A DNA stretch of 64,000 nucleotides from NCBI RefSeq assembly GCF_026184235.1, contig NZ_CP110806.1, positions 1,550,001 through 1,614,000 of the forward strand, read 5' to 3'. The stretch's first letter is position 1; each line of letters opens with the position of its first letter. Below the pieces are notes generated by a model. That model was not told the DNA's origin. It was given only the letters and a program-made list of their open reading frames with translations, and made no database searches. A program made the position numbers and the translations under genes. This DNA comes from Cellulomonas sp. S1-8 (GTDB taxonomy: Bacteria; Actinomycetota; Actinomycetes; Actinomycetales; Cellulomonadaceae). Positions 19,127-27,966 of the stretch are shown here, one piece after another.

Positions 19127-20470
19127 TCAGGCCGGTCGGGTCAGGGCGTCCGCGCGGGCCAGGAAGCGGCGGACCACGTCCGCGCGGCGCAGGACGCCCC
19201 GCACGCCCACCGGCTCGACCGACGCGAGCAGGCGTCGCAGGCCGTCACCGCCCAGGCGCAGCTCGCCGTCGAGCACCGACGCGCCGTCGTCGCACGCCCG
19301 GACCGTCAGGTGCACGCGGTCCAGGTCGCGCAGGCGGTCCGGGCCGGGGTCGTCGACGGTGTCGCGCCGGGCGACCACCTCGAGGAGCCGCCCGTCGATC
19401 CGGGTCGTCGCGACGTACGCGAGCGTGCCGTCGCCGCGCACCACGTGGCCGTCGGCGAGGAACGAGCGTGTGTCGCCGACCGTGAGCGCGCCCGCGACCA
19501 GGGCGGCCGTCGCGAGCCCGTCGAGCGGCAGGACGACCGTGAGGTCGAGCGTCACGTCCTGCCCGTCGGCCTGCCCGCGCAGCCGCTCGGTGAAGCGGGC
19601 CGACGGCGGCGGGTCGGGGGTGGCCGTCGACGCGACCGTGTGCGGGACGCCGCCGGCGGTGCGCGCGTCGAGGTACCGGCGTGCGTCCCGGTAGCCGAGC
19701 TGCACGAGCGAGTCCGCGTCGACGCGCCCCAGGTACAGCTCGGGGTCCAGGGGCAGGGGCAGCTGCGGGTGCACGACGTGCAGGACGAAGTCGCGGCCGG
19801 TCGCCGCCGCGAGCTGCAGGTCCGCGGCGAGCGCACCCGCGGCGCTCATCTCGATCATGTGGACGTACTGCTCGAGCGGGCCGTCGCGCCAGGCCGGGCT
19901 GTTGCCGATGCACCACACCAGCCACACCTCGTCGGCGCCGCGGCGCAGGGCCTCGGCGACGTTCGCGTCGCGGACCCACACGGCGTCGGTCCAGACGTGC
20001 CCGTCGCGGTGCAGCGGCGTCACCCAGCCGGGCAGCGACATCCCGGCGGCCAGCAGCGGGGCGTCGACGTCGCGCGCGTCGAGGGCGACGCACGCCTTGG
20101 TGACGAAGTCGACGACGTTGAACGTCCCGGCGACGTCGGAGCGGCGCACGGCGTCGACGTCGATCCCGAGCGCCGGCATGACGCGCTGCACCATGCCGTC
20201 GGCGTCGCCGATCGCCGGCAGGTTCCACGGCCCCCGCAGGTAGTCGCGCAGGGGCAGCGCGGAGCCGAAGTCCCGGACGTCGACGTCGCGCCACCGCCGG
20301 CACAGGTCGGCCGCGCCGACGCCCGACAGGTGCGCCGCCGCGGTGAGGATGCCGCCCGACGTGCCGTCGACGTGGTCGAACGTCAGGCCGTCCTCCTCGA
20401 GGGCCAGGAGCACGCCCGCCTGCCAGGCGACGCGCATTCCGCCGCCGGCCAGGACGAGCGATCGGCTCAT
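19127..20470 (-). CDS. Patatin-like lipase with an extra C-terminal domain
   Basis: 447 residues. The patatin fold (about 1-240) has the oxyanion GGGMRVAWQAG, nucleophile GTSGG, and an Asp in VWTDAVW for the Ser-Asp dyad. Patatins hydrolyse acyl esters of phospholipids or other lipids. The last 160 or so residues open with SARFTERLRG and form a beta-rich domain that also appears, as SVAFTERMTG, at the C-terminus of the GMC oxidoreductase encoded first in this operon. ATG at 20470 overlaps the preceding stop. It is the last of seven coupled genes; a palindromic element follows 28 bp downstream. Confidence 0.85.
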   Translation of the reverse strand: MSRSLVLAGGGMRVAWQAGVLLALEEDGLTFDHVDGTSGGILTAAAHLSGVGAADLCRRWRDVDVRDFGSALPLRDYLRGPWNLPAIGDADGMVQRVMPALGIDVDAVRRSDVAGTFNVVDFVTKACVALDARDVDAPLLAAGMSLPGWVTPLHRDGHVWTDAVWVRDANVAEALRRGADEVWLVWCIGNSPAWRDGPLEQYVHMIEMSAAGALAADLQLAAATGRDFVLHVVHPQLPLPLDPELYLGRVDADSLVQLGYRDARRYLDARTAGGVPHTVASTATPDPPPSARFTERLRGQADGQDVTLDLTVVLPLDGLATAALVAGALTVGDTRSFLADGHVVRGDGTLAYVATTRIDGRLLEVVARRDTVDDPGPDRLRDLDRVHLTVRACDDGASVLDGELRLGGDGLRRLLASVEPVGVRGVLRRADVVRRFLARADALTRPA

Positions 20471-20904
20471 GACGCGCCCGTGCGGCGCCCGTGCGGCAGC
20501 CGCCGCAGGTGGAGGAGCAGCAGCGCGGCGGTGAGCAGGTCGAACGCCGCGACGGAGAGCGCGAGCGGGTCGAAGACGCCGCGCGCGACGCCGAGACCGA
20601 CGGCGAGCGCCGCGCCGGCCTTCTGCACGGCGGCCCACAGGACCACGTCCGGGTCGTGCCGTGGCCGCGCGAGCGTCGTCGCGAGCAGGGCGCCGACGAC
20701 GACCATGAACATGCCGACCGTCGCGAACAGGTGCGCCGTGGTCACGTCCGTGAACGCCCCGAGCCGCGTCAGGACGAACGCCGGGGCGACGACCTGCAGG
20801 ACCCCGGTCGCCACCGTCACCCACGCGATGACGCGCAGCACCAGGACGAGCCGGTCGGCGGGTGACGTGCGCGGGCCCGTGCCGCGGTCGCCGGCGGTGC
20901 TCAC
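20467..20904 (-). CDS. Small four-helix membrane protein
   Basis: 145 residues with four predicted helices: LVLVLRVIAWVTVATGVLQ, LFATVGMFMVVVGALL, DVVLWAAVQKAGAALAV and LSVAAFDLLTAALLLLHL, and a basic C-terminus. I recognise no family with confidence. GTG at 20904 overlaps the upstream TGA, and its stop overlaps the patatin ATG, so it is an integral member of the operon. It could serve as a membrane anchor or partner for the lipid-acting enzymes. Confidence 0.7.
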   Translation of the reverse strand: MSTAGDRGTGPRTSPADRLVLVLRVIAWVTVATGVLQVVAPAFVLTRLGAFTDVTTAHLFATVGMFMVVVGALLATTLARPRHDPDVVLWAAVQKAGAALAVGLGVARGVFDPLALSVAAFDLLTAALLLLHLRRLPHGRRTGAS

Positions 20905-21377
20905 GTCAACGCCCCCAGCAGGTCGCCGCGCGCGACGACGTACCAGACGATCGCCACCCAGGTCAGCGTGGACCCGTAGAACCGCACGTCGTTGAGGACC
21001 ATCCAGCGGCGCAGCAGGCCGGAGAGCTCGGTGTCGTCGGCGAACAGCCCGCCACGGATGCGCTTGTTGACGGGGATGATGAGGGCCTGCCCGACGAACG
21101 TCAGGACGAACACCCCGACGAGGCACGCGACGCCGAACCACACCCAGCGGGTGCCCCACTCGGTGACGACGAGCACGATCGCGGCGACGAACATCGGCGG
21201 CACCACGACGGTGAAGAACGTCGTCGCCCGGCGGGTGGGGACGCCGAAGTGCACGGCGACGTTCTCGCGCGTCAGGCCGGGCCACGTCGGGAACAGGAAC
21301 AGCTTGAGGACCCACATGGTGCCGACGTACATCGTGGCGCCGAACAGGAACACCAGGGCCGCGACGTAGGTGATCAC
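20901..21377 (-). CDS. Four-helix membrane protein, DUF1772-like
   Basis: 158 residues with four helices. The third to fourth region IIPVNKRIRGG followed by LLRRWMVLNDVRFYGSTLTW resembles the DUF1772/anthrone-oxygenase-like pattern (PxNxR, then RWxxxNxxR), but I cannot confirm membership. GTG at 21377, GTGA overlaps on both sides. If truly DUF1772-like, a redox role on a polycyclic substrate would fit the GMC oxidoreductase in the same operon; this is inference. Confidence 0.65.
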   Translation of the reverse strand: MITYVAALVFLFGATMYVGTMWVLKLFLFPTWPGLTRENVAVHFGVPTRRATTFFTVVVPPMFVAAIVLVVTEWGTRWVWFGVACLVGVFVLTFVGQALIIPVNKRIRGGLFADDTELSGLLRRWMVLNDVRFYGSTLTWVAIVWYVVARGDLLGALT

Positions 21378-22375
21378 GGTGCGTCCACCGCCTCCTGCTG
21401 CGCGCGGTCCGGTGCCTCCGCCTCGACGCCGGGCCGCGACCGGTCCGGCGCCGGGGGCCACTGCTCGCCGCGACCCAGCCCGACGACCGACTCCAGCGGC
21501 CCCCCGAACCGGCCGGCCGCGGTCGCCGCGTCGGCGTCCGCGAGGGTCGGTGCGGTGAGGAACCACGCCTCGTAGTGGTCGTCCAGGACGCCGCGCGCGG
21601 CCGGCAGGTACGCGGTGAACAGCGGACGCCGACCGATCCCGAGGTCGCGCAGCGGTGCGACGCCGGGCGCGTCGCCGAGGACGAGCCGCGCGCGGGCGCC
21701 CGGGCCGACGGCCACGTCCCCGACCGCGTCGATGTAGATCGTCGAGCGCCACAGCATGCCCCGCCACGCGCAGTAGTTGGCCGCGGCCATCCGCAGCGGC
21801 AGCCCGGTGGGCGACGGCCGCTCGATCTCGACGTACGCGCCGAGCCGGCCGTCCTCGTCGTCGTACTGCGCGGACACGGTGCGCTCGCCCTCGACGAAGT
21901 CCAGGCGCGCCCGGTGCTTCGGCATGCCCCAGATGCCCTTGCCGCCCTTGACGGACACCTCGGTGCTGACAGGCAGGTCGACCACGTACTGCCCGACCCG
22001 CAGGGTGCGCTGCAGGGCCATCGGCAGCAGGGGCGGCGCCGGTCGCGGGCCGTGCGTGCACGCGATCGCTAGCGAGTACTCGATGTACCGGCCGATGTCG
22101 GTGGCGCGGTAGTCGACGACCGTGACCACCAGGACGCCCTTGCCGAAGCCCAGGCTCACGGGGTGCAGCTCGTCGCCCGGCAGCGCGGCGCGGGCCGCGG
22201 CCAGGGAGATCGGGAACGCCGCCATCAGCACGGCCGACTCCTCGGAGCTGACCGGCAGGGCGTACGGGATGGTGTCGACGCGTGCCGCTCGGCCGGTGAG
22301 GCGGCGCTGGCGGCGGGGGACGGGCGACGGCAGGGCGCCGAGCACGGCGCGGGCCACGGAGACGACGGCGTTCAT
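21374..22375 (-). CDS. Acetoacetate decarboxylase-like protein
   Basis: 333 residues. The central part follows the ADC-fold pattern: SIYIDAV-like strands, LPVSTEVSVKGGKGIWGMPKH with a lysine where ADC has its Schiff-base Lys, and YIEYSLAI. The first 40 residues are basic and Pro/Arg-rich; the last 50 are charged and probably disordered. ADC-fold proteins include true decarboxylases and many members with altered chemistry. ATG at 22375 overlaps the hydrolase stop. In this operon it could act on a keto-acid or keto-lipid product, which is a guess from context. Confidence 0.75.
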   Translation of the reverse strand: MNAVVSVARAVLGALPSPVPRRQRRLTGRAARVDTIPYALPVSSEESAVLMAAFPISLAAARAALPGDELHPVSLGFGKGVLVVTVVDYRATDIGRYIEYSLAIACTHGPRPAPPLLPMALQRTLRVGQYVVDLPVSTEVSVKGGKGIWGMPKHRARLDFVEGERTVSAQYDDEDGRLGAYVEIERPSPTGLPLRMAAANYCAWRGMLWRSTIYIDAVGDVAVGPGARARLVLGDAPGVAPLRDLGIGRRPLFTAYLPAARGVLDDHYEAWFLTAPTLADADAATAAGRFGGPLESVVGLGRGEQWPPAPDRSRPGVEAEAPDRAQQEAVDAP

Positions 22376-23484
22376 CGGTCCAGCTCCTCGAGGATGACGG
22401 GATGGGTGTCGCGCCACGCGTGGCGGCCGAAGACCACGTCCAGGTGCCCGTACCCGGGCAGGACGTGCAGTGTGTGGCCCGCATCGGGCTGGTGGTGGGT
22501 GAAGAACGCGTGCGACCGCACCTGCGACTCGGGCAGGAAGCACCGGTTGTCGACGCCCGCGAGGAACGAGAACCGGGCCGTCGTGCGCGGGGCGCGGACG
22601 CCCAGGCCGACGGGGAGCTCCGGGTGGTCACGGACGGCGACCAGGTGCCCGGCGTCGATCGAGGCCCGCATCTGCGCGAAGAACGACATCGGCACCTCGG
22701 CGAACTCGCCGGTGATCCAGTCGTGCGTGGCCCGGTCGAGGTTGCGGTGCGACCACAGCGCCGGGTACCCGCTGCCGTACGTGAAGCTGACCATGCGGCA
22801 CACGAGGTTGTCGCACTCGGGGTGCGTCAGGTCGACCAGCCGACGCACGACCTTCGACAGGTTGCCCTCCGAGCGGTACGCCCACGCCGGTGACAGGTGC
22901 GGCGTCAGGTGCTCGAGCAGCGGCGCCAGGTACCGGATCTTGAACGCCGAGAACCACGGCACCACCGGGTGCAGGCTCACGGCGTTCGTCACGACCGTGT
23001 CGACCCGCGGCAGCAGCCCCGCGACGGCGGCCATGGTGAACGACGTCGACCCCTGGCAGTGGACGAACGCCTTGAGGGTCGGCGCGCCCGTGGCCGCCAG
23101 GACGTGCTCCACGGCCGCCGGGTGGTCGTGCACCGCCACGTCGCACAGCGTCCACGGCACGGGGTCGAGGTCGATCGACGCGCGCCAGTTGAGCATCCAC
23201 ACGTCCCAGCCGGCCTCGAGGAGCAGGTCGACGAGCGTGCGGGGCGTCGGCGGGCGGAACAGCTCGGCGCGCACGCCCGCCCCGTGCACCAGCAGCACGG
23301 GCCCGCGCCACGGCTCGACGGGTCCGCGCACGTGGACGAGGGACAGGCGGGTGCCGTCGCCCGCGGTGAGCGGCACGACCTCGGTGCGGTGGTCCGCGCG
23401 CGTCACCCGCGAGCCGCGCGGGGGAGCGGGGGGCGGCACGGGCGGCGACGTGGCCGGGGTGCGGCGGGCGGGTGCGACGGTCAT
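22372..23484 (-). CDS. Alpha/beta hydrolase with probable Cys nucleophile
   Basis: 370 residues. Oxyanion strand VLLVHGAGVRAELF; the nucleophile elbow reads FVHCQGSTSF, so Cys replaces the usual Ser and the first Gly is Val. The acid is probably in FLAGVDNRCF and the His in LPGYGHLDVVFG. The N-terminal 40 residues are Pro-rich. Cys-nucleophile members such as dienelactone hydrolase exist, so it need not be inactive. ATG at 23484 and the stop both overlap neighbours by 4 bases. It works in the GMC operon on an unidentified ester, lactone or ketone. Confidence 0.82.
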   Translation of the reverse strand: MTVAPARRTPATSPPVPPPAPPRGSRVTRADHRTEVVPLTAGDGTRLSLVHVRGPVEPWRGPVLLVHGAGVRAELFRPPTPRTLVDLLLEAGWDVWMLNWRASIDLDPVPWTLCDVAVHDHPAAVEHVLAATGAPTLKAFVHCQGSTSFTMAAVAGLLPRVDTVVTNAVSLHPVVPWFSAFKIRYLAPLLEHLTPHLSPAWAYRSEGNLSKVVRRLVDLTHPECDNLVCRMVSFTYGSGYPALWSHRNLDRATHDWITGEFAEVPMSFFAQMRASIDAGHLVAVRDHPELPVGLGVRAPRTTARFSFLAGVDNRCFLPESQVRSHAFFTHHQPDAGHTLHVLPGYGHLDVVFGRHAWRDTHPVILEELDR

Positions 23485-25361
23485 GGTGCGAACCCCTTCC
23501 GGGCGATGACGAGCGGTTCCTCCAGCAGGCGCACGCGCGGCAGACCGCCCGCGGGCACGGGTCGGGCTCCGGCCGCGTCGCGCGCGACTTCCCAGTCGCG
23601 GCACACCGCGTCGACGACGAGCGTGTGCAGCACGAGCGCGCCGTCGGCCCGCAGGTGCAACCGCAGGAACCCCTTGTGGTCGTCGACGGACTGACCGGAC
23701 ATCTGCCACGACGCGACGGCGCCGGTGCGTCGCGAGACCAGGAGCAGCGCGAACGCCTGCGTGCCGAGCAGCGCACCGGCGGCCCACGCGACGACGACCA
23801 CCCCCGCGACGACACCGGCGGACGACCATGCGGCAGGCCACGGCAGCGCCGTCAGCAGCACCAGACCGGTCAGGCCGGCCGCGAGCTGCAGCACCAGCCC
23901 GACGCTCGCCGGGACCGTGCTCGCGAGCCGGCCTCGGGGGGCCAGACGCGCGGCCACGACGTGCACGACGACCAGCGCCGCCCCCCAGGTGAGCACGACC
24001 GCGGCGAAGCGCGCCGCGTCGGACGCCGGCGTCGCGCGGACCGTGACGACGCCCGCACCGGGACGCACGAGGTCGAGCACGGCCGCGAGTGCCACGACGA
24101 GGACGAGCTGCACGCACCCGAGGGCCACCAGCAGCCCGGGGTTGCGCCGACCCGCCCACCACCGTCCGCACGGGTTCGCGACGCGGCGGGCCAGCCGGCG
24201 CGACGTCGCCCGGTCGGGGTAGGTGGGGCCCGACCTGTCGAACGGCACGCGGGGTGCGTCGTCCCGTCGCCGCGCCCCGGGGGCGGGCAGGTCGACGTGG
24301 TCCGGCAGCCGGTGCGTGTCGCCCAGGTACGCCCCGCCGAGCCCGCAGGTGACGGCCTGCACGGACCGGGGGTCGCGTCCCGCGGGCGCCCCCGCGGGGC
24401 CGTCGGCGTGGGCGCCGTCCGGGGGGCGCTGCGCGTAGCGGCTGGCGTGGTGCGAGTCCCCCGAGAGCCACAGCCGGACCGCGGCGCCGGTCGGCTCGGG
24501 CTCGTCCCGGCCGGGGACGCGTCGCAGGTGCACCAGCTCCCGCTCCACGAAGTGGAGCTGGTCGAACGCGTCGCGGTGGTCCGCGACGTGCGCCCAGGCG
24601 GGTTCCGCGGCGCACACCACGACGGCGTCACCCGGGCGCAGGTGGGCCGTGAGGTGCGTCCGCAGGTGCTCGAGCTGGGGCTCGTCGACGTACTCGCCGA
24701 GCTGGCTGTCGAGCAGCAGCAGCCACCAGCCGTGCCCCAGGCGCATCGCACCGTACGAGCGGCGCTGGACCGTGCGCCAGCCGCCGATCGCCGCGCCGCG
24801 CGCGAACACCCGCAGGAACGAGGTGAGCCCGTCGTACCAGTCGTGGTTGCCGGGGACGGCGAGGAGCGTCGGCGCGGTCGTCGCGTCGCGCGGGGTCCCG
24901 GGGGCCGGCGCCGGCAGCGCGGCGGCGTACGGGCCGAGCGTGCGGTCCTCGTACGCCCGCGCGGAGGCGGCGGGGTACACCTCGTCGCCGCCGAGCACCA
25001 GCACGTGCCCGCGCGGCAGCGTGCGGGGGATGCCCGGTGACCCGTCGGGGCCGTCGGGGCCGGCGACGGTCAGCGTCGGCGCGGCCAGCAGCGCCGCGAC
25101 CGTCGCGGTGGCGTCGAACCCGTCGCCGAGGTCGGCCGTGAAGTCGATCCAGAGGTCGCCGTCCGGCCGGTGCACCGGCTCGAGCGGTCCGGCCGGCAGC
25201 GCCGCCTGCACCTCGCGCTTGTCGCCGTAGTCCGCGAAGACCTGCGCGAGCACCGCCTTCAGGGCGGTGCGGGCGAGCTCCGGCGGGTCGAGCCAGCGCA
25301 CCGCGGGGCGGGGGACGAACCCCAGCTCCTCGGCGTGCGCCGCCAGCTCCCGAAGCCTCAT
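23481..25361 (-). CDS. Metallophosphoesterase with C-terminal membrane helices
   Basis: 626 residues. The calcineurin-like phosphoesterase domain (about 50-350) shows GGDEVYP, VPGNHDWYDGL and WLSGDSHH metal-site motifs. Residues about 400-540 hold four hydrophobic helices, and the last 80 residues are soluble (MSGQSVDDHKGFLRLHL). The enzyme would hydrolyse phosphomono- or diesters at the inner face of the membrane. ATG at 25361 overlaps the GMC stop (ATGA). Several Gly/Pro-rich insertions make it longer than typical family members. Substrate unknown. Confidence 0.85.
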   Translation of the reverse strand: MRLRELAAHAEELGFVPRPAVRWLDPPELARTALKAVLAQVFADYGDKREVQAALPAGPLEPVHRPDGDLWIDFTADLGDGFDATATVAALLAAPTLTVAGPDGPDGSPGIPRTLPRGHVLVLGGDEVYPAASARAYEDRTLGPYAAALPAPAPGTPRDATTAPTLLAVPGNHDWYDGLTSFLRVFARGAAIGGWRTVQRRSYGAMRLGHGWWLLLLDSQLGEYVDEPQLEHLRTHLTAHLRPGDAVVVCAAEPAWAHVADHRDAFDQLHFVERELVHLRRVPGRDEPEPTGAAVRLWLSGDSHHASRYAQRPPDGAHADGPAGAPAGRDPRSVQAVTCGLGGAYLGDTHRLPDHVDLPAPGARRRDDAPRVPFDRSGPTYPDRATSRRLARRVANPCGRWWAGRRNPGLLVALGCVQLVLVVALAAVLDLVRPGAGVVTVRATPASDAARFAAVVLTWGAALVVVHVVAARLAPRGRLASTVPASVGLVLQLAAGLTGLVLLTALPWPAAWSSAGVVAGVVVVAWAAGALLGTQAFALLLVSRRTGAVASWQMSGQSVDDHKGFLRLHLRADGALVLHTLVVDAVCRDWEVARDAAGARPVPAGGLPRVRLLEEPLVIARKGFAP

Positions 25362-27829
25362 CGCGCGGCCCCGACGCTCACGGGACGCGGGCCGCGGGGC
25401 GCGACGTACACGTCCCACAGCTCGCCCAGGAACAACCGTCCGAAGGCCGCGAGGGTGTGCCCCCCGCGCCCGCCGGTCGTGCGGAACGTCGTGAGCTGAC
25501 GCGCGAGGTCCTGCGGGCGGATGACGATCACACCCGCACCCAGCACCTCCGCCCCGGCCGCGTGCGGCCCGGCGCCCACGGCGTCGTCGGCGAGCGCCGC
25601 CAGGACGGTCTCGACCTCCTCCGGGGTGTCGTCCGGCGGCGGCGGCACGTGCCCGACGAGCACCCTGACCAGCAACGTCGTCGTGTCGGCCCAGACGTCC
25701 AGGCCGGGGTCGTCCTCCACGTGCTTGGCCCCGACGAGCGTCAGCGGGGAACCGGCGGCGTCGCGCAGCCAGAGCCGGTACAGCATGCGCCGGCCCGGCA
25801 CGCCGTGGGGGTGCACGAAGAGCGAGAACCAGCCGCGTGAGACCTCGAGGCGCCCACCGAGCGCGTCGCAGTCGACGTGGCCCGTCGCCTCGGCGCGGTG
25901 CAGCGGGTCGTCGACGAACGCCTCGACGTCGTCGGCGGTGATCGTCAGCACGAACGTCAGGCGGGTGCGGCGGGACCGGCCCAGCGCGGCGCCGCGGTGC
26001 GGGTCGGTCTCACCCAGCGCGAACGCACCCGTCATCCGCTCGGTGAACGCGACCGAGCGTGGCGGGCGGGCGGGCGTCTGGGCGGGGCGCGCCGCCGCGG
26101 CGTCGGCCGGTGCCGCCCGTCCGGGCGTGCGGGCCCACGACCAGTCCTGCGCGAGCATGCGCGTGCAGGCGCGGTCGGCCATCGCGGCGATGGTCAGGGC
26201 GGGGTTCGCCCCGACGGGTCCGGGCATGGCGGCGCCGTCGACGACGTGCAGGCCCCGGTGCCCGCGGACCTCGCCGTGCTCGTCGCACACGCCCTCGCCG
26301 ACGTGCCGGCCGACCGGGGCCCCGCCCAGCGGGTGCACGGTGACGACACGCTTGACCCACCACAGCGGGTTGTCCTCCATGTCGGCACCGAGCTGTGCGC
26401 CGATCGCGGCCATGCGTGCGCGCAGGTCGGCGAAGTACTCCTGGGACGTCGCGGTCGTCCAGTCGACGGCGAGCCGCCCGTCGTGCAGCGACATGCGGCC
26501 GTCGGGGATGTCGCGCCCCATGCCCAGCAGGGGCAGCGAGCCGGACGAGAGGTGGCCGTCGCCGAGCAGGGCGGCGAGGTCCGCGGAGATGTTCGACCGT
26601 CCGTGCGCGAACGTCCGTTTGCGCACGACCTGCCAGGCGAACGCCGCCGCGCGCCGCGCGACCGAGCGCAGCTGCGCGGTCTCGACGAGCCAGCCCATGA
26701 AGCCGGGGAAGCCCGCGTCCTCGATGTAGGCGCCACGGCCCGTGGCCTGGCCCCCGTCGAGCGCGTCCGGGGTGCGCACCGCGGTCGTGATCACGGGCCC
26801 GGTGCCGCCGTCGACGGCCAGCGGCCGCCCGTCGCGCGTGCAGTTCAGCAGGAGCGTGAGCAGGTCACCGTTGCCGGAGAACCGCGTGCCGAGGGCCGGC
26901 CCGAGCGCGGGCAGGGACGCGCGGTTGCGCAGCAGCAGGAACGTCGTGCCGAAGGAACCGGCGCCGAGGACGACGCGCCGCGCGAGCAGGTGCCGCTCGG
27001 GCAGGTCCCGCGTGGCCGTCGCGCCGTCGGACGTCGGGTCGTGCACCAGGTACGTCACGCGGTACCCGCCCCCGTCGAGCGGCCGGACGCCGCGCACCTC
27101 GTGCAGGGTGCGCAGGTCCGCCCCCGCGTGCGCGGCGGCGGACAGGTAGGTGTGGTCGAGGCTGTTCTTGGCGCCGCTGTTGCAGCCCAGGTCGCACTCC
27201 CCGCAGAGCGTGCACGTCCGCCGTGCCCCGCGCTCCGCGTGCACGCTGCCGTAGGCGGCGGGCGGCAGGTCCCGCCCCGGGGTGGGCTGCTGGCCCGGGA
27301 GCCCGAACGTGACGGCGAGCGGGGGGCGCATCGCGGGCATCCCGAGCTCGACCGCCGCGCGCTCGACGGCGAGCGTCTTGGGCGTGTCCTGGTAGGGGTA
27401 CGGCGTCGGGTGCAGCATGCGCTCGACCTCGTCGTAGTGCGGGTCGAGGTCGGCGCGCGACAGCGGCCAGTGCTCGTAGCCGCCGCCCGGCAGCGGGGAC
27501 TCGTGGACGAACCACCGCTCGTCCTTGCGCAGCAGCACGTTCGCGTAGATCAACGAGCCGCCGCCGAGGCCGCTGGACACCAGGCCCTCGAGCCCGCGGA
27601 ACGTCCACGCGTCGAACAGGCCGTACAGCTGCTCGCTCGGGTCCCAGAAGCTGCGGCCCATCTGCGCGGGGGTCCGGGCGAAGTCGCCGGGCGCGTAGGC
27701 GCGGCCGCGCTCCATGACGACGACCGAGCGGCCGCCGGTCGCCAGGCGGTACGCCGCGACCGACGCGCCGAACCCGGAGCCGACGACGAGCGCGTCGACC
27801 ACCTCGTGCCCCGCTGCGCCGTGCGCCAT
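25358..27829 (-). CDS. GMC-family FAD oxidoreductase (cholesterol oxidase-like) with C-terminal extension
   Basis: 823 residues from the ATG at 27829 (GGAGAGG upstream; an upstream in-frame ATG at 27901 is less likely). FAD motif ALVVGSGFGASVAAYRLA, a cysteine cluster CTLCGECDLGCNSGAKN typical of this GMC subgroup, and the GMC C-terminal signature with HPLGG and GANPALTIAA. Catalysis of alcohol or sterol hydroxyl oxidation is expected, in the cytoplasm or at the membrane. About 220 residues beyond the usual end begin SVAFTERMTG and resemble the patatin C-terminal domain in this operon. It is the first of seven coupled genes and divergent from 27967. Confidence 0.88.
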   Translation of the reverse strand: MAHGAAGHEVVDALVVGSGFGASVAAYRLATGGRSVVVMERGRAYAPGDFARTPAQMGRSFWDPSEQLYGLFDAWTFRGLEGLVSSGLGGGSLIYANVLLRKDERWFVHESPLPGGGYEHWPLSRADLDPHYDEVERMLHPTPYPYQDTPKTLAVERAAVELGMPAMRPPLAVTFGLPGQQPTPGRDLPPAAYGSVHAERGARRTCTLCGECDLGCNSGAKNSLDHTYLSAAAHAGADLRTLHEVRGVRPLDGGGYRVTYLVHDPTSDGATATRDLPERHLLARRVVLGAGSFGTTFLLLRNRASLPALGPALGTRFSGNGDLLTLLLNCTRDGRPLAVDGGTGPVITTAVRTPDALDGGQATGRGAYIEDAGFPGFMGWLVETAQLRSVARRAAAFAWQVVRKRTFAHGRSNISADLAALLGDGHLSSGSLPLLGMGRDIPDGRMSLHDGRLAVDWTTATSQEYFADLRARMAAIGAQLGADMEDNPLWWVKRVVTVHPLGGAPVGRHVGEGVCDEHGEVRGHRGLHVVDGAAMPGPVGANPALTIAAMADRACTRMLAQDWSWARTPGRAAPADAAAARPAQTPARPPRSVAFTERMTGAFALGETDPHRGAALGRSRRTRLTFVLTITADDVEAFVDDPLHRAEATGHVDCDALGGRLEVSRGWFSLFVHPHGVPGRRMLYRLWLRDAAGSPLTLVGAKHVEDDPGLDVWADTTTLLVRVLVGHVPPPPDDTPEEVETVLAALADDAVGAGPHAAGAEVLGAGVIVIRPQDLARQLTTFRTTGGRGGHTLAAFGRLFLGELWDVYVAPRGPRPVSVGAAR

Positions 27830-27966
27830 CGTCGGCCACCTCTCCGTCGCACCGTGCGCCGCGCTGCGGTGCTGATGGGAAAGAGGTGTGATGCGCGTCA
27901 CAGATACGACGGGTGGGGCGGGGACGTCCCGGGCCGGTACCGGACGGCGGGTCTAGGGTCGCCGGG

